This document shows, piece after piece, positions 41,060-50,026 of a stretch of 63,630 nucleotides of DNA; position 1 is the first letter of the stretch; every line of letters starts with the position of its first letter. Source of the stretch: Rhodocyclaceae bacterium. GTDB taxonomy: Bacteria > Pseudomonadota > Gammaproteobacteria > Burkholderiales > Rhodocyclaceae. Made by a program: the position numbers and the translations under genes. Location: NCBI GenBank assembly GCA_026415155.1, contig JAOAHQ010000005.1, forward strand, positions 1 to 63,630, read 5' to 3'. The notes beneath the pieces were generated by a model. It did no database searches and had not been told where the DNA came from. It saw nothing but the letters and a program-made list of their open reading frames with translations.

Positions 41060-42973
41060 CTACCCCTCGCCTTCCTCCAGGCTCGCTTCGAGCGCTGCCT
41101 CGCCGCCTCCAGGGGCGAGCGTTTCGAGGTAGCGCAGCTGGACCTCGGCCGCCAAGAGGTCGACCTCCGTCACGGCAAGCCGCACGCGCGTGCCGCGCTC
41201 GAGCGTGGGCATGCCGACGGCCTTGGCGATGAGCGGCAGCGTCTCGCCGCGCACGACGTTGTCCTTGAGCACCTGGGCGGTGAGCTCATCGACGCCTTCT
41301 TGCAACAGCCAGCGCAGGCACCAGTAATGCTCCATCTGGCGCTGGAATTCGGCATAGCTCGCGTAGGTGAGCTCGAAGTCGCGCAGCGCCGCCATGAGCT
41401 CCGCCGACTTGGGTGGATAGGGCGGTTTCTCGTTGCGCAGCAAGGCGATGAGCTGCCACTGGTTGGCAAGATCCGCAAAGCGCCGCAAGGGCGAAGTCGC
41501 CCAGGCGTAGCAGTCGACGCCGAGGCCCTCGTGCGGCGCGGCCGCCGTCGTCATGCGCGCCTTGCCGGCCGTCTGGGCGCGATACATGCCGGGGATGTTC
41601 GCATCGCGCAGCATCGCGCCCCAGCTGCGGTTGGCGACGATCATCAGCTCGGCGACGAGCAGATCCAAGGGGCTGCCGCGCGGCCGTTCCTCGATCGTCA
41701 CGCGGCCCGGCCCCCAGGGGGTTTGCGCCGCCCAGTCGATGCGAAAAGTGTAATCCTTGCGGTTTTGCCGCCCTGCCTGGCCGCGGCCGGCTTCGAGCAC
41801 CGTGGCAAGCTGCCAGAGCCGGATCAGCTCGTCCCGGAAGGGGAATTCGGGCACGGTGCCGGCAGCGAGCGTCTCGGCATTGAAGACGGGCTCGACGTCG
41901 TGATGGCGAAGATTGGCTGCCACCGGCACGCGCTCGATCTTCGTCTCGTGGGCAAGTACGCGCCAATCTGCCGCCACCTCGAGATAGAGCGAGAGCGCCG
42001 GCACGCTCTGCCCGGCGGCAAGCGTGTGGGCCGCGATGACGTCCTCGGGCAGCATCGTGATCTTTTTGCCCGGCATATAGACGGTCGAGAGCCGCTGGCG
42101 CGCGATCTTGCCGAGCGCTTCCTCGGGGCCGAAGCCCAGCCCCGGCGCGGCGATGTGGATGCCGACCCGCATGCCGCCGTCGGCGCGCGGCGTGAGCGAA
42201 AAGGCATCGTCGATTTCGGTCGTGTGCGCATCGTCGATCGAGAAGGCAGCGACGCTCGCTACGGGCAAATCCACCGGATCGCGCGCCGGCGCATAGGGCG
42301 GAAAGCCGGTGCCGCGCTTGAAATGCTCGAAGAGGAAGCGGCCTAAGTGATAGTCGTGTGTGTCGCCAAGCGCGCCGCAGCGGGCGAGCAGCCGTTCGGC
42401 GCTCAATCCCGTGGCAGCGCAGGCGGCCTCAAGCGCCTTGGTCTCGGGCTTGTTGCGGTCGGGCTTGTAGAGGAGTTCGGCGAGCAGGGGCGAAAACTCG
42501 GCGGGCAGCCGGCCGGCCTGGAGTTCCTCGGCCATGCGCTCGATCGCGAGCGCCTGCTGGCGCTTCTTTTCGAGGCCGGCGAGCGCCGCCTGCAGGATTT
42601 CCGGCGGCGCCTTCTTGAAGCGGCCCTTGCCCTTGCGGTGGAAATAGATCGGCGCCGAATGCAGGCGCAAGAGCACTGCGGCCGCTTCGACCGGCGAAGG
42701 CTTGCGGCCGACGTATTCCTCGGCAAGCGTGGCGAAGTCGAACTCACCTTCCGGGCAGACTTCCCAGAGGAATTCGGTGTCGATGCCCGCCATCTCGGCC
42801 TCGGCGCGCGTAAGAAGCTCGGCCGGTGCGGGCTGCTCGAAGCGCAACAGCACGTTGGCCGCCTTGAGCTTGACGCGGCGGCCGGCCGCGGTGTCGACTT
42901 GCAAGGAGGTGTCGTGGTCGGCGACGATGGTGCCGGTCTTGAAGGCGCCATCCTCTTCGAAGAGGACGTTCAT
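41060..42973 (-). CDS. RNase II-family exoribonuclease (RNB domain)
   Basis: This 637-residue protein has an RNB catalytic domain starting near residue 240. The Asp cluster is in SIDDAHTTEIDDAFSL, followed by RVGIHIAAPGLGF, PGKKITMLPEDV, VAELMIVANRSWG and ATSPLRRFADLANQWQL. It has a variable N-terminal region in place of clear cold-shock domains and ends with a short S1-like segment. It should degrade RNA 3' to 5'. It is the first gene of the operon leading to aroE. Confidence 0.92.
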   Translation of the reverse strand: MNVLFEEDGAFKTGTIVADHDTSLQVDTAAGRRVKLKAANVLLRFEQPAPAELLTRAEAEMAGIDTEFLWEVCPEGEFDFATLAEEYVGRKPSPVEAAAVLLRLHSAPIYFHRKGKGRFKKAPPEILQAALAGLEKKRQQALAIERMAEELQAGRLPAEFSPLLAELLYKPDRNKPETKALEAACAATGLSAERLLARCGALGDTHDYHLGRFLFEHFKRGTGFPPYAPARDPVDLPVASVAAFSIDDAHTTEIDDAFSLTPRADGGMRVGIHIAAPGLGFGPEEALGKIARQRLSTVYMPGKKITMLPEDVIAAHTLAAGQSVPALSLYLEVAADWRVLAHETKIERVPVAANLRHHDVEPVFNAETLAAGTVPEFPFRDELIRLWQLATVLEAGRGQAGRQNRKDYTFRIDWAAQTPWGPGRVTIEERPRGSPLDLLVAELMIVANRSWGAMLRDANIPGMYRAQTAGKARMTTAAAPHEGLGVDCYAWATSPLRRFADLANQWQLIALLRNEKPPYPPKSAELMAALRDFELTYASYAEFQRQMEHYWCLRWLLQEGVDELTAQVLKDNVVRGETLPLIAKAVGMPTLERGTRVRLAVTEVDLLAAEVQLRYLETLAPGGGEAALEASLEEGEG

Positions 42974-43035
42974 GGGAGGTGTCCGGAAAAGGCCGAGCGA
43001 TTATAGCCAGGCGGGGAAAGCCCAGCGGCCGGCCT

Positions 43036-43380
43036 TCAGCCCGCTTCGCGCAGCAGCCTTTCCACCGTTGCGAGGAGCGGGACGAGGTCTTCCTCGACGG
43101 CGCTCCAGACGATGGCGGGATCGACGATGTCGTAACCGTGACTCAGGATGTTGCGAAAGGCGATGATGCGGCGGTAGTCGGCGATGTGGCGCACGGTTTC
43201 CGGGTCTTCGCGGTCGAGACGGCGCACCGCCTCGCCGATGGTTTCGAAATTGCGCTCAATGGCCTGGCGCAGCAGGCGGTCGGCACGGAAACGTTCGGCG
43301 GTCTGTCCCTGCGTCGCTTAGCGGATGAAAGCTGCGGCGTCGCGGATGTCCTCAAGCAGCTTCGGCGAACGGGGCCGCAT
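43036..43380 (-). pseudogene. HepT (HEPN) toxin gene with premature stop
   Basis: From the ATG at 43380 the frame reads MRPRSPKLLEDIRDAAAFIR, then TAA (43318-43320), then continues in frame for 94 codons: ATQGQTAERFRADRLLRQA, RNFETIGEAV and the HEPN RNase motif RNILSH. Homologues have a Glu at the stop position (GAA to TAA), so a single base change has truncated the toxin to 20 residues. It overlaps the end of mntA by 29 bases, the normal arrangement. A shorter restart from Met at 43227 would keep the RNase motif but lack the first helices. Confidence 0.9.
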
Positions 43381-43675
43381 AGATCGTCCGGCGCGAGCGC
43401 GCCACCTCGGCAATGAAGTACGGGTTTCTCAAGGCGTCGGCGGACACGAGGTCTACCTTGCGTCCGAACAGCCTTTCCAGCGCCTCCTGCAGGCCGAAAT
43501 AGCGGCGGAAGAGACTGGCACCGGCGGGCTCGAAGCTGACGAGGAAATCCAGATCGCTGCGTGCGGGATCGAAGCCGCCGCTCGCTGCGGAACCGAAGAC
43601 CTCCAGCCGGCGCACGCCGAACTGGCGGCACAGGCGGGCGATCTCCTCGGCATGGCATTCGATCTCGGTGATCAT
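43352..43675 (-). CDS. mntA: MntA-type nucleotidyltransferase antitoxin
   Basis: This 107-residue protein is a minimal nucleotidyltransferase with the GS-x10-D-x-D motif: GSAASGGFDPARSDLDF (Gly28, Ser29, Asp41, Asp43). MntA neutralises HepT by adding AMP residues to it. The antitoxin is intact while the adjoining hepT carries a nonsense mutation. Confidence 0.9.
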   Translation of the reverse strand: MITEIECHAEEIARLCRQFGVRRLEVFGSAASGGFDPARSDLDFLVSFEPAGASLFRRYFGLQEALERLFGRKVDLVSADALRNPYFIAEVARSRRTIYAAPFAEAA

Positions 43676-44280
43676 GGCCGGCCATTATGCCGCAGCAATC
43701 CGGCGAAGACGAGGATTTCGTCGAGATAGTCCTCCCAGCGCGTGAAGGAATGATCCCCGCCCTCGAGCACCGTCTGCCGTGCGCCGGCATAGCGGGCCAC
43801 GGCGGCGCGGTAATCGAGCACCTCATCCCCCGTCTCGACGAGCAGCCAATAGCGCACGGGATCAGAAAGCCGCGGCACTTCGAGGTGGCGCAATTCTTCG
43901 AGGTGTGCGCGCGTGAATTCGAAGCGCTCGCCGGTATAGACCCAGGTCTGCGGGCCGAGATAGCGTTCGAGCTCGAGCGCCGCGACGACGGCGGGATTGA
44001 CGAGCACGGCCTTGAGTCCATGCCGCTCGGCCAGGTAAGTGGCGTAATAGCCGCCGAGGGAGGAGCCGATGAGCGTCACCGCGGCCGTCTGGCCAGCGCC
44101 GACTTGGGCGAGCAGCGCTTCGGCGAGCGCAATCGCCGCTGCGGGCGAGGCTGGCAGCTGCGGGCAGAGGAAACGGTCGGCAAAGCCGCGCTCGGCCATG
44201 CGGCGCGCGAGGGCCTGGGCCTTCTTCGACTGCGGCCCGCTCGTGAAGCCGTGCAGATAGAGGATCAGGGGGCGGTCCAC
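43672..44280 (-). CDS. YqiA/UPF0227-type alpha/beta-hydrolase esterase
   Basis: This 202-residue protein has [17 protein letters not shown] at the N-terminus, the nucleophile elbow [15 protein letters not shown], the Asp-containing ETGDEVLDY and the catalytic His in [17 protein letters not shown] at 44280 is the likely start, overlapping the uppP stop by 16 bases; upstream sequence is shared with uppP in another frame. [11 protein letters not shown] (about 54-64) comes from a dispersed-motif variant. The substrate is unknown. Confidence 0.88.
   Translation of the reverse strand: MDRPLILYLHGFTSGPQSKKAQALARRMAERGFADRFLCPQLPASPAAAIALAEALLAQVGAGQTAAVTLIGSSLGGYYATYLAERHGLKAVLVNPAVVAALELERYLGPQTWVYTGERFEFTRAHLEELRHLEVPRLSDPVRYWLLVETGDEVLDYRAAVARYAGARQTVLEGGDHSFTRWEDYLDEILVFAGLLRHNGRP
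44084..44102 (-). repeat. Dispersed motif variant (in esterase gene)
   Basis: Minus-strand copy of the CAGACGGC subtype with two mismatches to the core. Read as QVGAGQTA. Confidence 0.8.
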
Positions 44281-45086
44281 TCGACAAGCCCGAGCTGCCA
44301 GGTGAGGATCACGACGAGGCCGAAGGCGATCCGGTACCAGGCGAAGATCGTGAAGTCGTGCGTGCTGATGTAACGCAGCAGCCAGCGCACGCACAAGAAA
44401 GCCGAGACGAAGGAGGAGATGAAGCCGACCAGCCAGAGGCCGAGATCGTCCCAGACGAGGAGATGGCGCTCCTTCCAAAGCTGGTAGAGCGTCGCCACGC
44501 CAAGCGTAGGCACGGCGAGGAAGAAGGAAAACTCGGTGGCGGCCTGACGCGACAGGCCAAAGAAGAGGCCGCCGATGATCGTCGCGCCCGAGCGCGAGGT
44601 GCCGGGGATCAAGGCGCAGGCCTGCGCGAGGCCGATCTTCAACGCATCCCAGGGGCCGATGTCATCGACCGACTGGATCGTGATCGCATGCGCGCGCCTC
44701 TCGGCCCAGAGGATGATGAGGCCGCCCGCGATGAAGGCGAGCGCCACCGGAATCGGCGCGAAGAGGTGCGCCTTGATCGCCTTGCCGAAGAGAAGGCCCA
44801 GCGCGGCGAGCGGCACGAAGGCGATGACGAGATTGAGGAGGAAGCGGCGCGCCGCCGGCGCGCGGGCATTGACCAGAACGTCATAGAAGCGGCGGCGATA
44901 CTCCCAGACCACAGCGAGGATGGCGCCCGATTGAATGACGATTTCAAACAATTTGCCGCGCTCATCGTTAAATCCGAGCAGGTCTCCCGCTAGAATCAAA
45001 TGGCCGGTGCTCGAGATCGGCAGGAATTCGGTAAGGCCTTCCACGATGCCGAGGATCAGCGCCTGCACGAGAGGAAAGAGGTCCAT
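44265..45086 (-). CDS. uppP: Undecaprenyl-diphosphatase
   Basis: This is a 273-residue polytopic membrane protein with the UppP/BacA signatures: [21 protein letters not shown] (catalytic Glu residues) and [20 protein letters not shown] with the conserved Arg. It recycles the undecaprenyl lipid carrier for peptidoglycan synthesis. It is divergent from the HD-GYP gene. Confidence 0.95.
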   Translation of the reverse strand: MDLFPLVQALILGIVEGLTEFLPISSTGHLILAGDLLGFNDERGKLFEIVIQSGAILAVVWEYRRRFYDVLVNARAPAARRFLLNLVIAFVPLAALGLLFGKAIKAHLFAPIPVALAFIAGGLIILWAERRAHAITIQSVDDIGPWDALKIGLAQACALIPGTSRSGATIIGGLFFGLSRQAATEFSFFLAVPTLGVATLYQLWKERHLLVWDDLGLWLVGFISSFVSAFLCVRWLLRYISTHDFTIFAWYRIAFGLVVILTWQLGLVEWTAP

Positions 45087-45121
45087 GGCAGCCCTGTCGC
45101 AAAAAGGTCGGCGAGTCTAGC

Positions 45122-46357
45122 ATGCTGAAAAAGGTCTCCGTCGGCGAGCTGCGCGTCGGCATGCACATCCACGAATTCTGCGGCTCGTGGATGGATCACC
45201 CTTTCTGGCGCGAAAGCTTCAAGATCAAGACGGCCGAGGAACTGCGCGAGGTGCAGACCTGCGGCGTGCGCGAAGTCTGGATCGACACGGCCAAGGGGCT
45301 CGATGTCGAGCGTCCGGCGCCGACTCATGAAGAGGTCGAGGCCAAGGTCGAGGATGAGCTTCATCGCATCGAAACGCCCGCCCCGGCCGCGCCGCGCCCG
45401 CCGAGGCGCGCGCCGATTGCAGAGGAGATGGAGCGCGCCGCGAAGATCTGCGCCCAGGGCAAGGAGCAGGTGATCTCGATGTTCCACGAGGCGCGCATGG
45501 GCAAGGCCATCGATCATGAAGCCGCCGGCGCGCTCGTCGAGGAAATCTCGGCCTCGGTGATGAGAAACCCGGGGGCCTTGGTGAGCCTCGCGCGGCTGCG
45601 CACGGCGGATGACTACACCTATATGCACTCGGTGGCGGTGTGCGCGCTGATGGTCGCGCTCTCGCGCGTGCTCGAGCTTGATGAAGCGACGACGCGCGAA
45701 GCCGGCATGGCGGGCCTCCTGCACGATCTGGGCAAGGCCGTCATGCCGCACGAGGTGCTCAACAAGCCGGGCAAGCTCACCGACGAGGAATTTGCGATCA
45801 TGAAGCGCCATCCGGTCGAAGGCCACCGCATGCTCGTCGAAGGCGGCGCGGCGGGGCCGATCCCGCTCGATGTCTGTTTGCATCACCACGAAAAGATCGC
45901 CGGCGGCGGTTATCCCGAGGGGCTTGCCGGCGAGGCGATCAGCCTCTATGCGCGGATGGGCGCAGTCTGCGACGTCTATGACGCGATCACCTCGAACCGC
46001 CCCTACAAGGCCGGCTGGGATCCGGCCGAGTCGATCCGCAAGATGGCCGAGTGGCAGGGCCATTTCGATCCGCGCATCTTCCAGGCCTTCGTGAAAAGCA
46101 TCGGCATTTATCCGACCGGCTCCTTGGTGCGCCTGTCGACCGACTACCTGGGCGTCGTCATCGACCAATCGCCCGCCTCGCTCCTCACGCCGCTCGTCAA
46201 TGTCTTCTTCTCAGCGAAAAGCGGCAATTACGTTGAGCCCTATCTCGTCGATCTCTCCCGTAAAGGGGCGCAGGAAAAGATCGTCAGCCGCGAAGACCCA
46301 GCGCGCTGGGGGATCAAGGACATCAACCGCTTCTGGACCAGCCACGTCTCGGTCTGA
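45122..46357 (+). CDS. HD-GYP domain c-di-GMP phosphodiesterase
   Basis: This 411-residue protein has an N-terminal DUF3391-type domain (VSVGELRVGMHIHEFCGSW) and a C-terminal HD-GYP domain: HSVAVCALMVALSR, LLHDLGKAVMPHEVLNKPG, and HHHEKIAGGGYPEGL. Catalytic metal-binding residues appear present, with HDLGK in place of HDIGK and an E-K in place of E-R in the GYP loop. It likely hydrolyses cyclic-di-GMP. Confidence 0.92.
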   Translation: MLKKVSVGELRVGMHIHEFCGSWMDHPFWRESFKIKTAEELREVQTCGVREVWIDTAKGLDVERPAPTHEEVEAKVEDELHRIETPAPAAPRPPRRAPIAEEMERAAKICAQGKEQVISMFHEARMGKAIDHEAAGALVEEISASVMRNPGALVSLARLRTADDYTYMHSVAVCALMVALSRVLELDEATTREAGMAGLLHDLGKAVMPHEVLNKPGKLTDEEFAIMKRHPVEGHRMLVEGGAAGPIPLDVCLHHHEKIAGGGYPEGLAGEAISLYARMGAVCDVYDAITSNRPYKAGWDPAESIRKMAEWQGHFDPRIFQAFVKSIGIYPTGSLVRLSTDYLGVVIDQSPASLLTPLVNVFFSAKSGNYVEPYLVDLSRKGAQEKIVSREDPARWGIKDINRFWTSHVSV

Positions 46358-46381
46358 CGCGGCTGTTCAGGCGCGGCGGAC

Positions 46382-48901
46382 TCAGCCGCTTGCAGACTTC
46401 GCGCGGCTCTTCTTCGCCGTCTGGCCAGCGCCGACTTTGGCGGCGGTGTCCGCCTTTTCCGCCTTTGCCGCGCGCTGCTCGAACTCGAAGCCGATCTTGC
46501 CGTCCGCGCCGCGCACGAGGTAGGCGGAAAACTTCTTCTTCGTGCGGTTCGAGACGAAGCCCTTGAGCAAGGAGGTGCGGCCGGTCTCGAGGAGCTTCTT
46601 CATCTCGGCGGCGGAAATCTCCTGCTGCAGGATCAGCTTGCCGGCGCGGAAGTCGCAGCTTCTGCCTGCGCCGACGGCCTTCTCGCAGACATAGGCCATC
46701 GGCTGTTCATAGACGCGCGCGCCGCACTTGGGGCACGGCCCGAGCGGTGTCTGGCCGCTGAAATCGACCGCTTCGGCGGCCTCTTCCTCGTTGCCGAAGT
46801 CGAACTTCGGCTGGTGATCCTCGTCGAGCCGCACCACGGCGGAAAAGGCGCGCCCCTGTTTGCTGCGAAAGCCGGCGAGCGGCCCGATCTGGCGGTGCTG
46901 CAAGAGCTCGTCGATCTCCGCGGCTTCCCACTGGCGGCCGGCGACGACCTTCCAGAGCTTGTAGTCGCAACGCTCGCACTTGAAGTGGCGATAGGTCTCG
47001 TGGAGCCTGCCGCCGCATTTCGGGCACGGCGACTGCAAGGTGCCGAAGTCGGCATCGTTGAGTTCCCCCGTCTTGATGCGCTCGACCATCTCGCGCGTCT
47101 CTTTGACGATGTGGGCCATGAACTCTTCGCGTTTCAGGCGCCCGTGCTCCATCTCGCGCAGCTTCCATTCCCACAGGCCGGTGAGCTCCGGCGAACGGAT
47201 CTCATCGACTTTGAGCTGCTCGAGCGCGAAGAGAAGGTTGAAGGCCTTGGCGGTCGGCACGAGCTCGCGGCCGTTGCGATGGACATATTCTTCCTGGATC
47301 AGGCCCTCGATGATCGCCGCGCGCGTGGCCGGCGTGCCGAGGCCCCGCTCGCGCATCGCCTCGCGCAGTTCCTCGTCCTCGACGAGCTTGCCGGCCCCTT
47401 CCATCGCGGTCAGCAATGTGGCTTCGGTAAAGCGCGGCGGGGGTTTCGTCTGCTGCGCCTTGACCTCGACGTCGTTCGTCCACACGCGCTCCGCTTTCTG
47501 CACAGGGGGCAGCTGCGGGTTTTCCTCATCATCAAGGGCGGCTTCCTTGCCATAGACGGTGAGCCACCCGGGGGTCACGAGCACCTTGCCGACGGTCTTG
47601 AAGGGCTCGCCCTCGACGCGCGTGATGCGCGTCGTGACGAGGTATTCGGCGGCCGGATAGAAGATGGCGATGAAGCGCTTGACGACGAGTTCGTAGAGCT
47701 TCTGCTCGGCTTCAGTCAAATGCTTTGGCGCCGTGCCCGTCGGGATGATCGCGAAGTGATCGGACACCTTCGCGTCGTTGAAGATGCGCTTGGTCGGAAT
47801 CACCCAGCCGTTCCTGAGCACCGCGGCGGCATGTTCCCCGAGCGGCGAATCGGCGAGCGCCCGCATGGTGTCCTTGACGGCGGGCAGCATGTCCTCGGGC
47901 AGATAGCGACTGTCGGTTCTCGGGTAGGTGAGCACCTTGTGCTTTTCATAGAGCGCCTGGGCCAGCGCGAGCGTGGTGCGCGCCGAGAAGCCAAAGCGGC
48001 CGTTGGCCTCGCGCTGCAGCGAGGTGAGGTCATAGAGGAGGGGACAGGCCTCGGTCTTGGGCGTGGCTTCCTCCGTGACCTCGCCAGGCCTGCCCAGGCA
48101 TTTCTTGCGCAGCGCTTCGGCTTTTCCCGCATCCCAGAGGCGTTCGGCGCGGGCGTGCTCATCCCCGCCTTTCTTGAATTGCTCGTCGAACCACTTGCCG
48201 CGGTAGGTGCCGGCCACGGCCTGGAACTCGGCTTCGACCTCCCAGTAATCGCGCGGCTCGAAGCGCTTGATCGCCTTCTCGCGCTCGACGAGGATCGCCA
48301 GGGTCGGCGTCTGCACGCGGCCGACCGTGGTCTTGTAAAAGCCGCCTTGTTGCGAATTGAAGGCCGTCATCGCGCGCGTGCCGTTGATGCCGACGAGCCA
48401 GTCGGCTTCCGCGCGGCAGCGCGCCGCATCGGCGAGGGGCAGCATTTCCTCGTCAGTGCGCAGATGGGCGAAGCCCTCGCGGATCGCCTGCGGCGTCATC
48501 GACTGCAGCCATAAGCGGCGGATCGGCTTGTCGACCTTCGCATGCTGCACGATGTAGCGGAAGATCAGCTCGCCCTCGCGCCCTGCGTCGCAGGCATTGA
48601 TGAGCGCCACGACGTCCTTGCGCTTGGCAAGCTTCGTGAGCAGTTTCAAGCGGTCGGCGGTCTTCTCGATCGGCTGCAGGGTAAAGCGCGGCGGAATCAC
48701 CGGCAGATGGGCAAAGCTCCACTTGCCGCGCTTCACTTCATATTCCTCGGGCACGGCGAGCTCGAGCAGATGGCCGACCGCCGAGGAAAGCACGTAGTGC
48801 TCGCTCTCGTAATAGTCGCCCTCGCGCGAGAAGCCGCCCAGGGCGCGCGCGATGTCCTGCGCGACCGAGGGCTTTTCGGCGATGATCAATTGCTTGCTCA
48901 T
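46382..48901 (-). CDS. topB: DNA topoisomerase III
   Basis: This 839-residue type IA topoisomerase has a Toprim domain (LIIAEKPSVAQDIARALGG, NACDAGREGELIFRYI) and the active-site Tyr in TYPRTDSRYLPEDM. It is followed by MRERGLGTPATRAAIIEGL and C-terminal zinc-finger-like modules (CPKCGGRLHETYRHFKCERC and CPKCGARVYEQ). It decatenates DNA. The C-terminus AAKVGAGQTAKKSRAK contains a dispersed-motif variant. Confidence 0.95.
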   Translation of the reverse strand: MSKQLIIAEKPSVAQDIARALGGFSREGDYYESEHYVLSSAVGHLLELAVPEEYEVKRGKWSFAHLPVIPPRFTLQPIEKTADRLKLLTKLAKRKDVVALINACDAGREGELIFRYIVQHAKVDKPIRRLWLQSMTPQAIREGFAHLRTDEEMLPLADAARCRAEADWLVGINGTRAMTAFNSQQGGFYKTTVGRVQTPTLAILVEREKAIKRFEPRDYWEVEAEFQAVAGTYRGKWFDEQFKKGGDEHARAERLWDAGKAEALRKKCLGRPGEVTEEATPKTEACPLLYDLTSLQREANGRFGFSARTTLALAQALYEKHKVLTYPRTDSRYLPEDMLPAVKDTMRALADSPLGEHAAAVLRNGWVIPTKRIFNDAKVSDHFAIIPTGTAPKHLTEAEQKLYELVVKRFIAIFYPAAEYLVTTRITRVEGEPFKTVGKVLVTPGWLTVYGKEAALDDEENPQLPPVQKAERVWTNDVEVKAQQTKPPPRFTEATLLTAMEGAGKLVEDEELREAMRERGLGTPATRAAIIEGLIQEEYVHRNGRELVPTAKAFNLLFALEQLKVDEIRSPELTGLWEWKLREMEHGRLKREEFMAHIVKETREMVERIKTGELNDADFGTLQSPCPKCGGRLHETYRHFKCERCDYKLWKVVAGRQWEAAEIDELLQHRQIGPLAGFRSKQGRAFSAVVRLDEDHQPKFDFGNEEEAAEAVDFSGQTPLGPCPKCGARVYEQPMAYVCEKAVGAGRSCDFRAGKLILQQEISAAEMKKLLETGRTSLLKGFVSNRTKKKFSAYLVRGADGKIGFEFEQRAAKAEKADTAAKVGAGQTAKKSRAKSASG
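46416..46434 (-). repeat. Dispersed motif variant (3' end of topB)
   Basis: Same CAGACGGC subtype as the esterase copy, in the sense of topB. Read as KVGAGQTA. Confidence 0.85.
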
Positions 48902-48946
48902 GGGGGCGGCATCATAAGCGGGCTTTCCTCCGGCTGGCAAGCCGCG

Positions 48947-50026
48947 TCAGGCGAGCCGCTGGTAGCGCCCGCCCGGCAGCTGGGCGACGCGCCCTTCGAG
49001 TTCGAGCGTCAAGAGGCGGGAGAGCAGTGCATCGGCCGTCAGGCCGGTGCGCGCAGCGAGCGTATCGAGATCGCAAGGATCGCCGCCCAAGGCGATGAGG
49101 ATCGGATCGACTTCGTCCGCCTGCTCCGGCGCCTGAGGTGGAGGAGGGGCGGCGGCCTCCCAGCAGAGCTCCTCGAGGATGTCTTGCGCCGTTTCGACGA
49201 GCTTCGCGCCCTGTTTGATCAGTGCATGGCAGCCCTTCGACTGCGGCGAGTGGATCGAGCCGGGGATCGCGAACACCTCGCGACCGGCTTCGGCGGCGAG
49301 CCGCGCCGTGATCAAGGAGCCGCTGTGCTTGGCCGCCTCGACGACGAGGCAGCCGCGGCCAAGCCCCGCGATGAGCCGGTTGCGGCGCGGAAAGTTCGCG
49401 GCGATGGGCGGCGTGCCGAGCGGAAATTCGCTGACGATGCAGCCTTGCTCGGCGATCGCCCGCGCGAGATGCTCGTTGCTCGCTGGATAGATGCGGTCGC
49501 AGCCGGTGCCGATCACGGCGATCGTCGATGCCACTTCTTTCAACGCGCCGCGATGGGCGGCGGCGTCACAGCCCGTGGCCATCCCGCTGACGATCGTCAG
49601 CCCCGCCGCGGCGAGCGCCTGGGCGAAGGCTTCGGCATTCGCTTCGCCCTGCTTGGTCGCGTTGCGGCTGCCAACGATCGCGAAGGCCGGCCGGTTGAGC
49701 AATGCCACATTGCCCTTGGCGTAGAGCAGCACGGGCGGATCGGGAATCGAGAAAAGCGCCTGCGGATAGGCCGCGTCGGCAAGCGTCAAGAGCTGATTGC
49801 CGGGGCGGGCAGCCCACTCAAGCGCCGCTTCGATCTCGGCCTTGCACTCGTGCTCAAGCAGCCGGCGGGCGAGCGCGCCTTCCACTACGCCGCCCAGCGC
49901 ACTAAGTGGCGCGGCAAAGATCGCCTCGGGATCACGAAAGGCCTTGAGCAGGCGGCGCTGCGTTTCTCCGCCAAGGCCTGGGATCAGCGTGAGCCTCAGC
50001 CAGGCGGCAAGCTCCTGGTCGTTCAA
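48947..50026 (-). CDS. dprA: DNA processing protein DprA
   Basis: This 359-residue protein has an N-terminal SAM-like region and a Rossmann-type DprA domain: FAIVGSRNATKQGEANAEAF, TIVSGMATGCDAAAHRGAL, VIGTGCDRIYPASN, SEFPLGTPPIAANFPRRNR and LVVEAAKHSGSLITA. A winged-helix domain follows at the C-terminus. DprA loads RecA on incoming single-stranded DNA in natural transformation, but is also widely kept in species not known to be competent. Confidence 0.95.
   Translation of the reverse strand: MNDQELAAWLRLTLIPGLGGETQRRLLKAFRDPEAIFAAPLSALGGVVEGALARRLLEHECKAEIEAALEWAARPGNQLLTLADAAYPQALFSIPDPPVLLYAKGNVALLNRPAFAIVGSRNATKQGEANAEAFAQALAAAGLTIVSGMATGCDAAAHRGALKEVASTIAVIGTGCDRIYPASNEHLARAIAEQGCIVSEFPLGTPPIAANFPRRNRLIAGLGRGCLVVEAAKHSGSLITARLAAEAGREVFAIPGSIHSPQSKGCHALIKQGAKLVETAQDILEELCWEAAAPPPPQAPEQADEVDPILIALGGDPCDLDTLAARTGLTADALLSRLLTLELEGRVAQLPGGRYQRLA

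Noticed and set aside
45310-45330. Possible further motif copies near 45313, 28247 and 53152
   Set aside because: Only about 12-14 core positions match, which is not clearly above chance in this GC-rich sequence.
45122-46357. Degenerate HD-GYP enzyme because of HDLGK and HHEK variants
   Set aside because: The changes are conservative and the metal-binding His/Asp residues are kept, so activity remains plausible.
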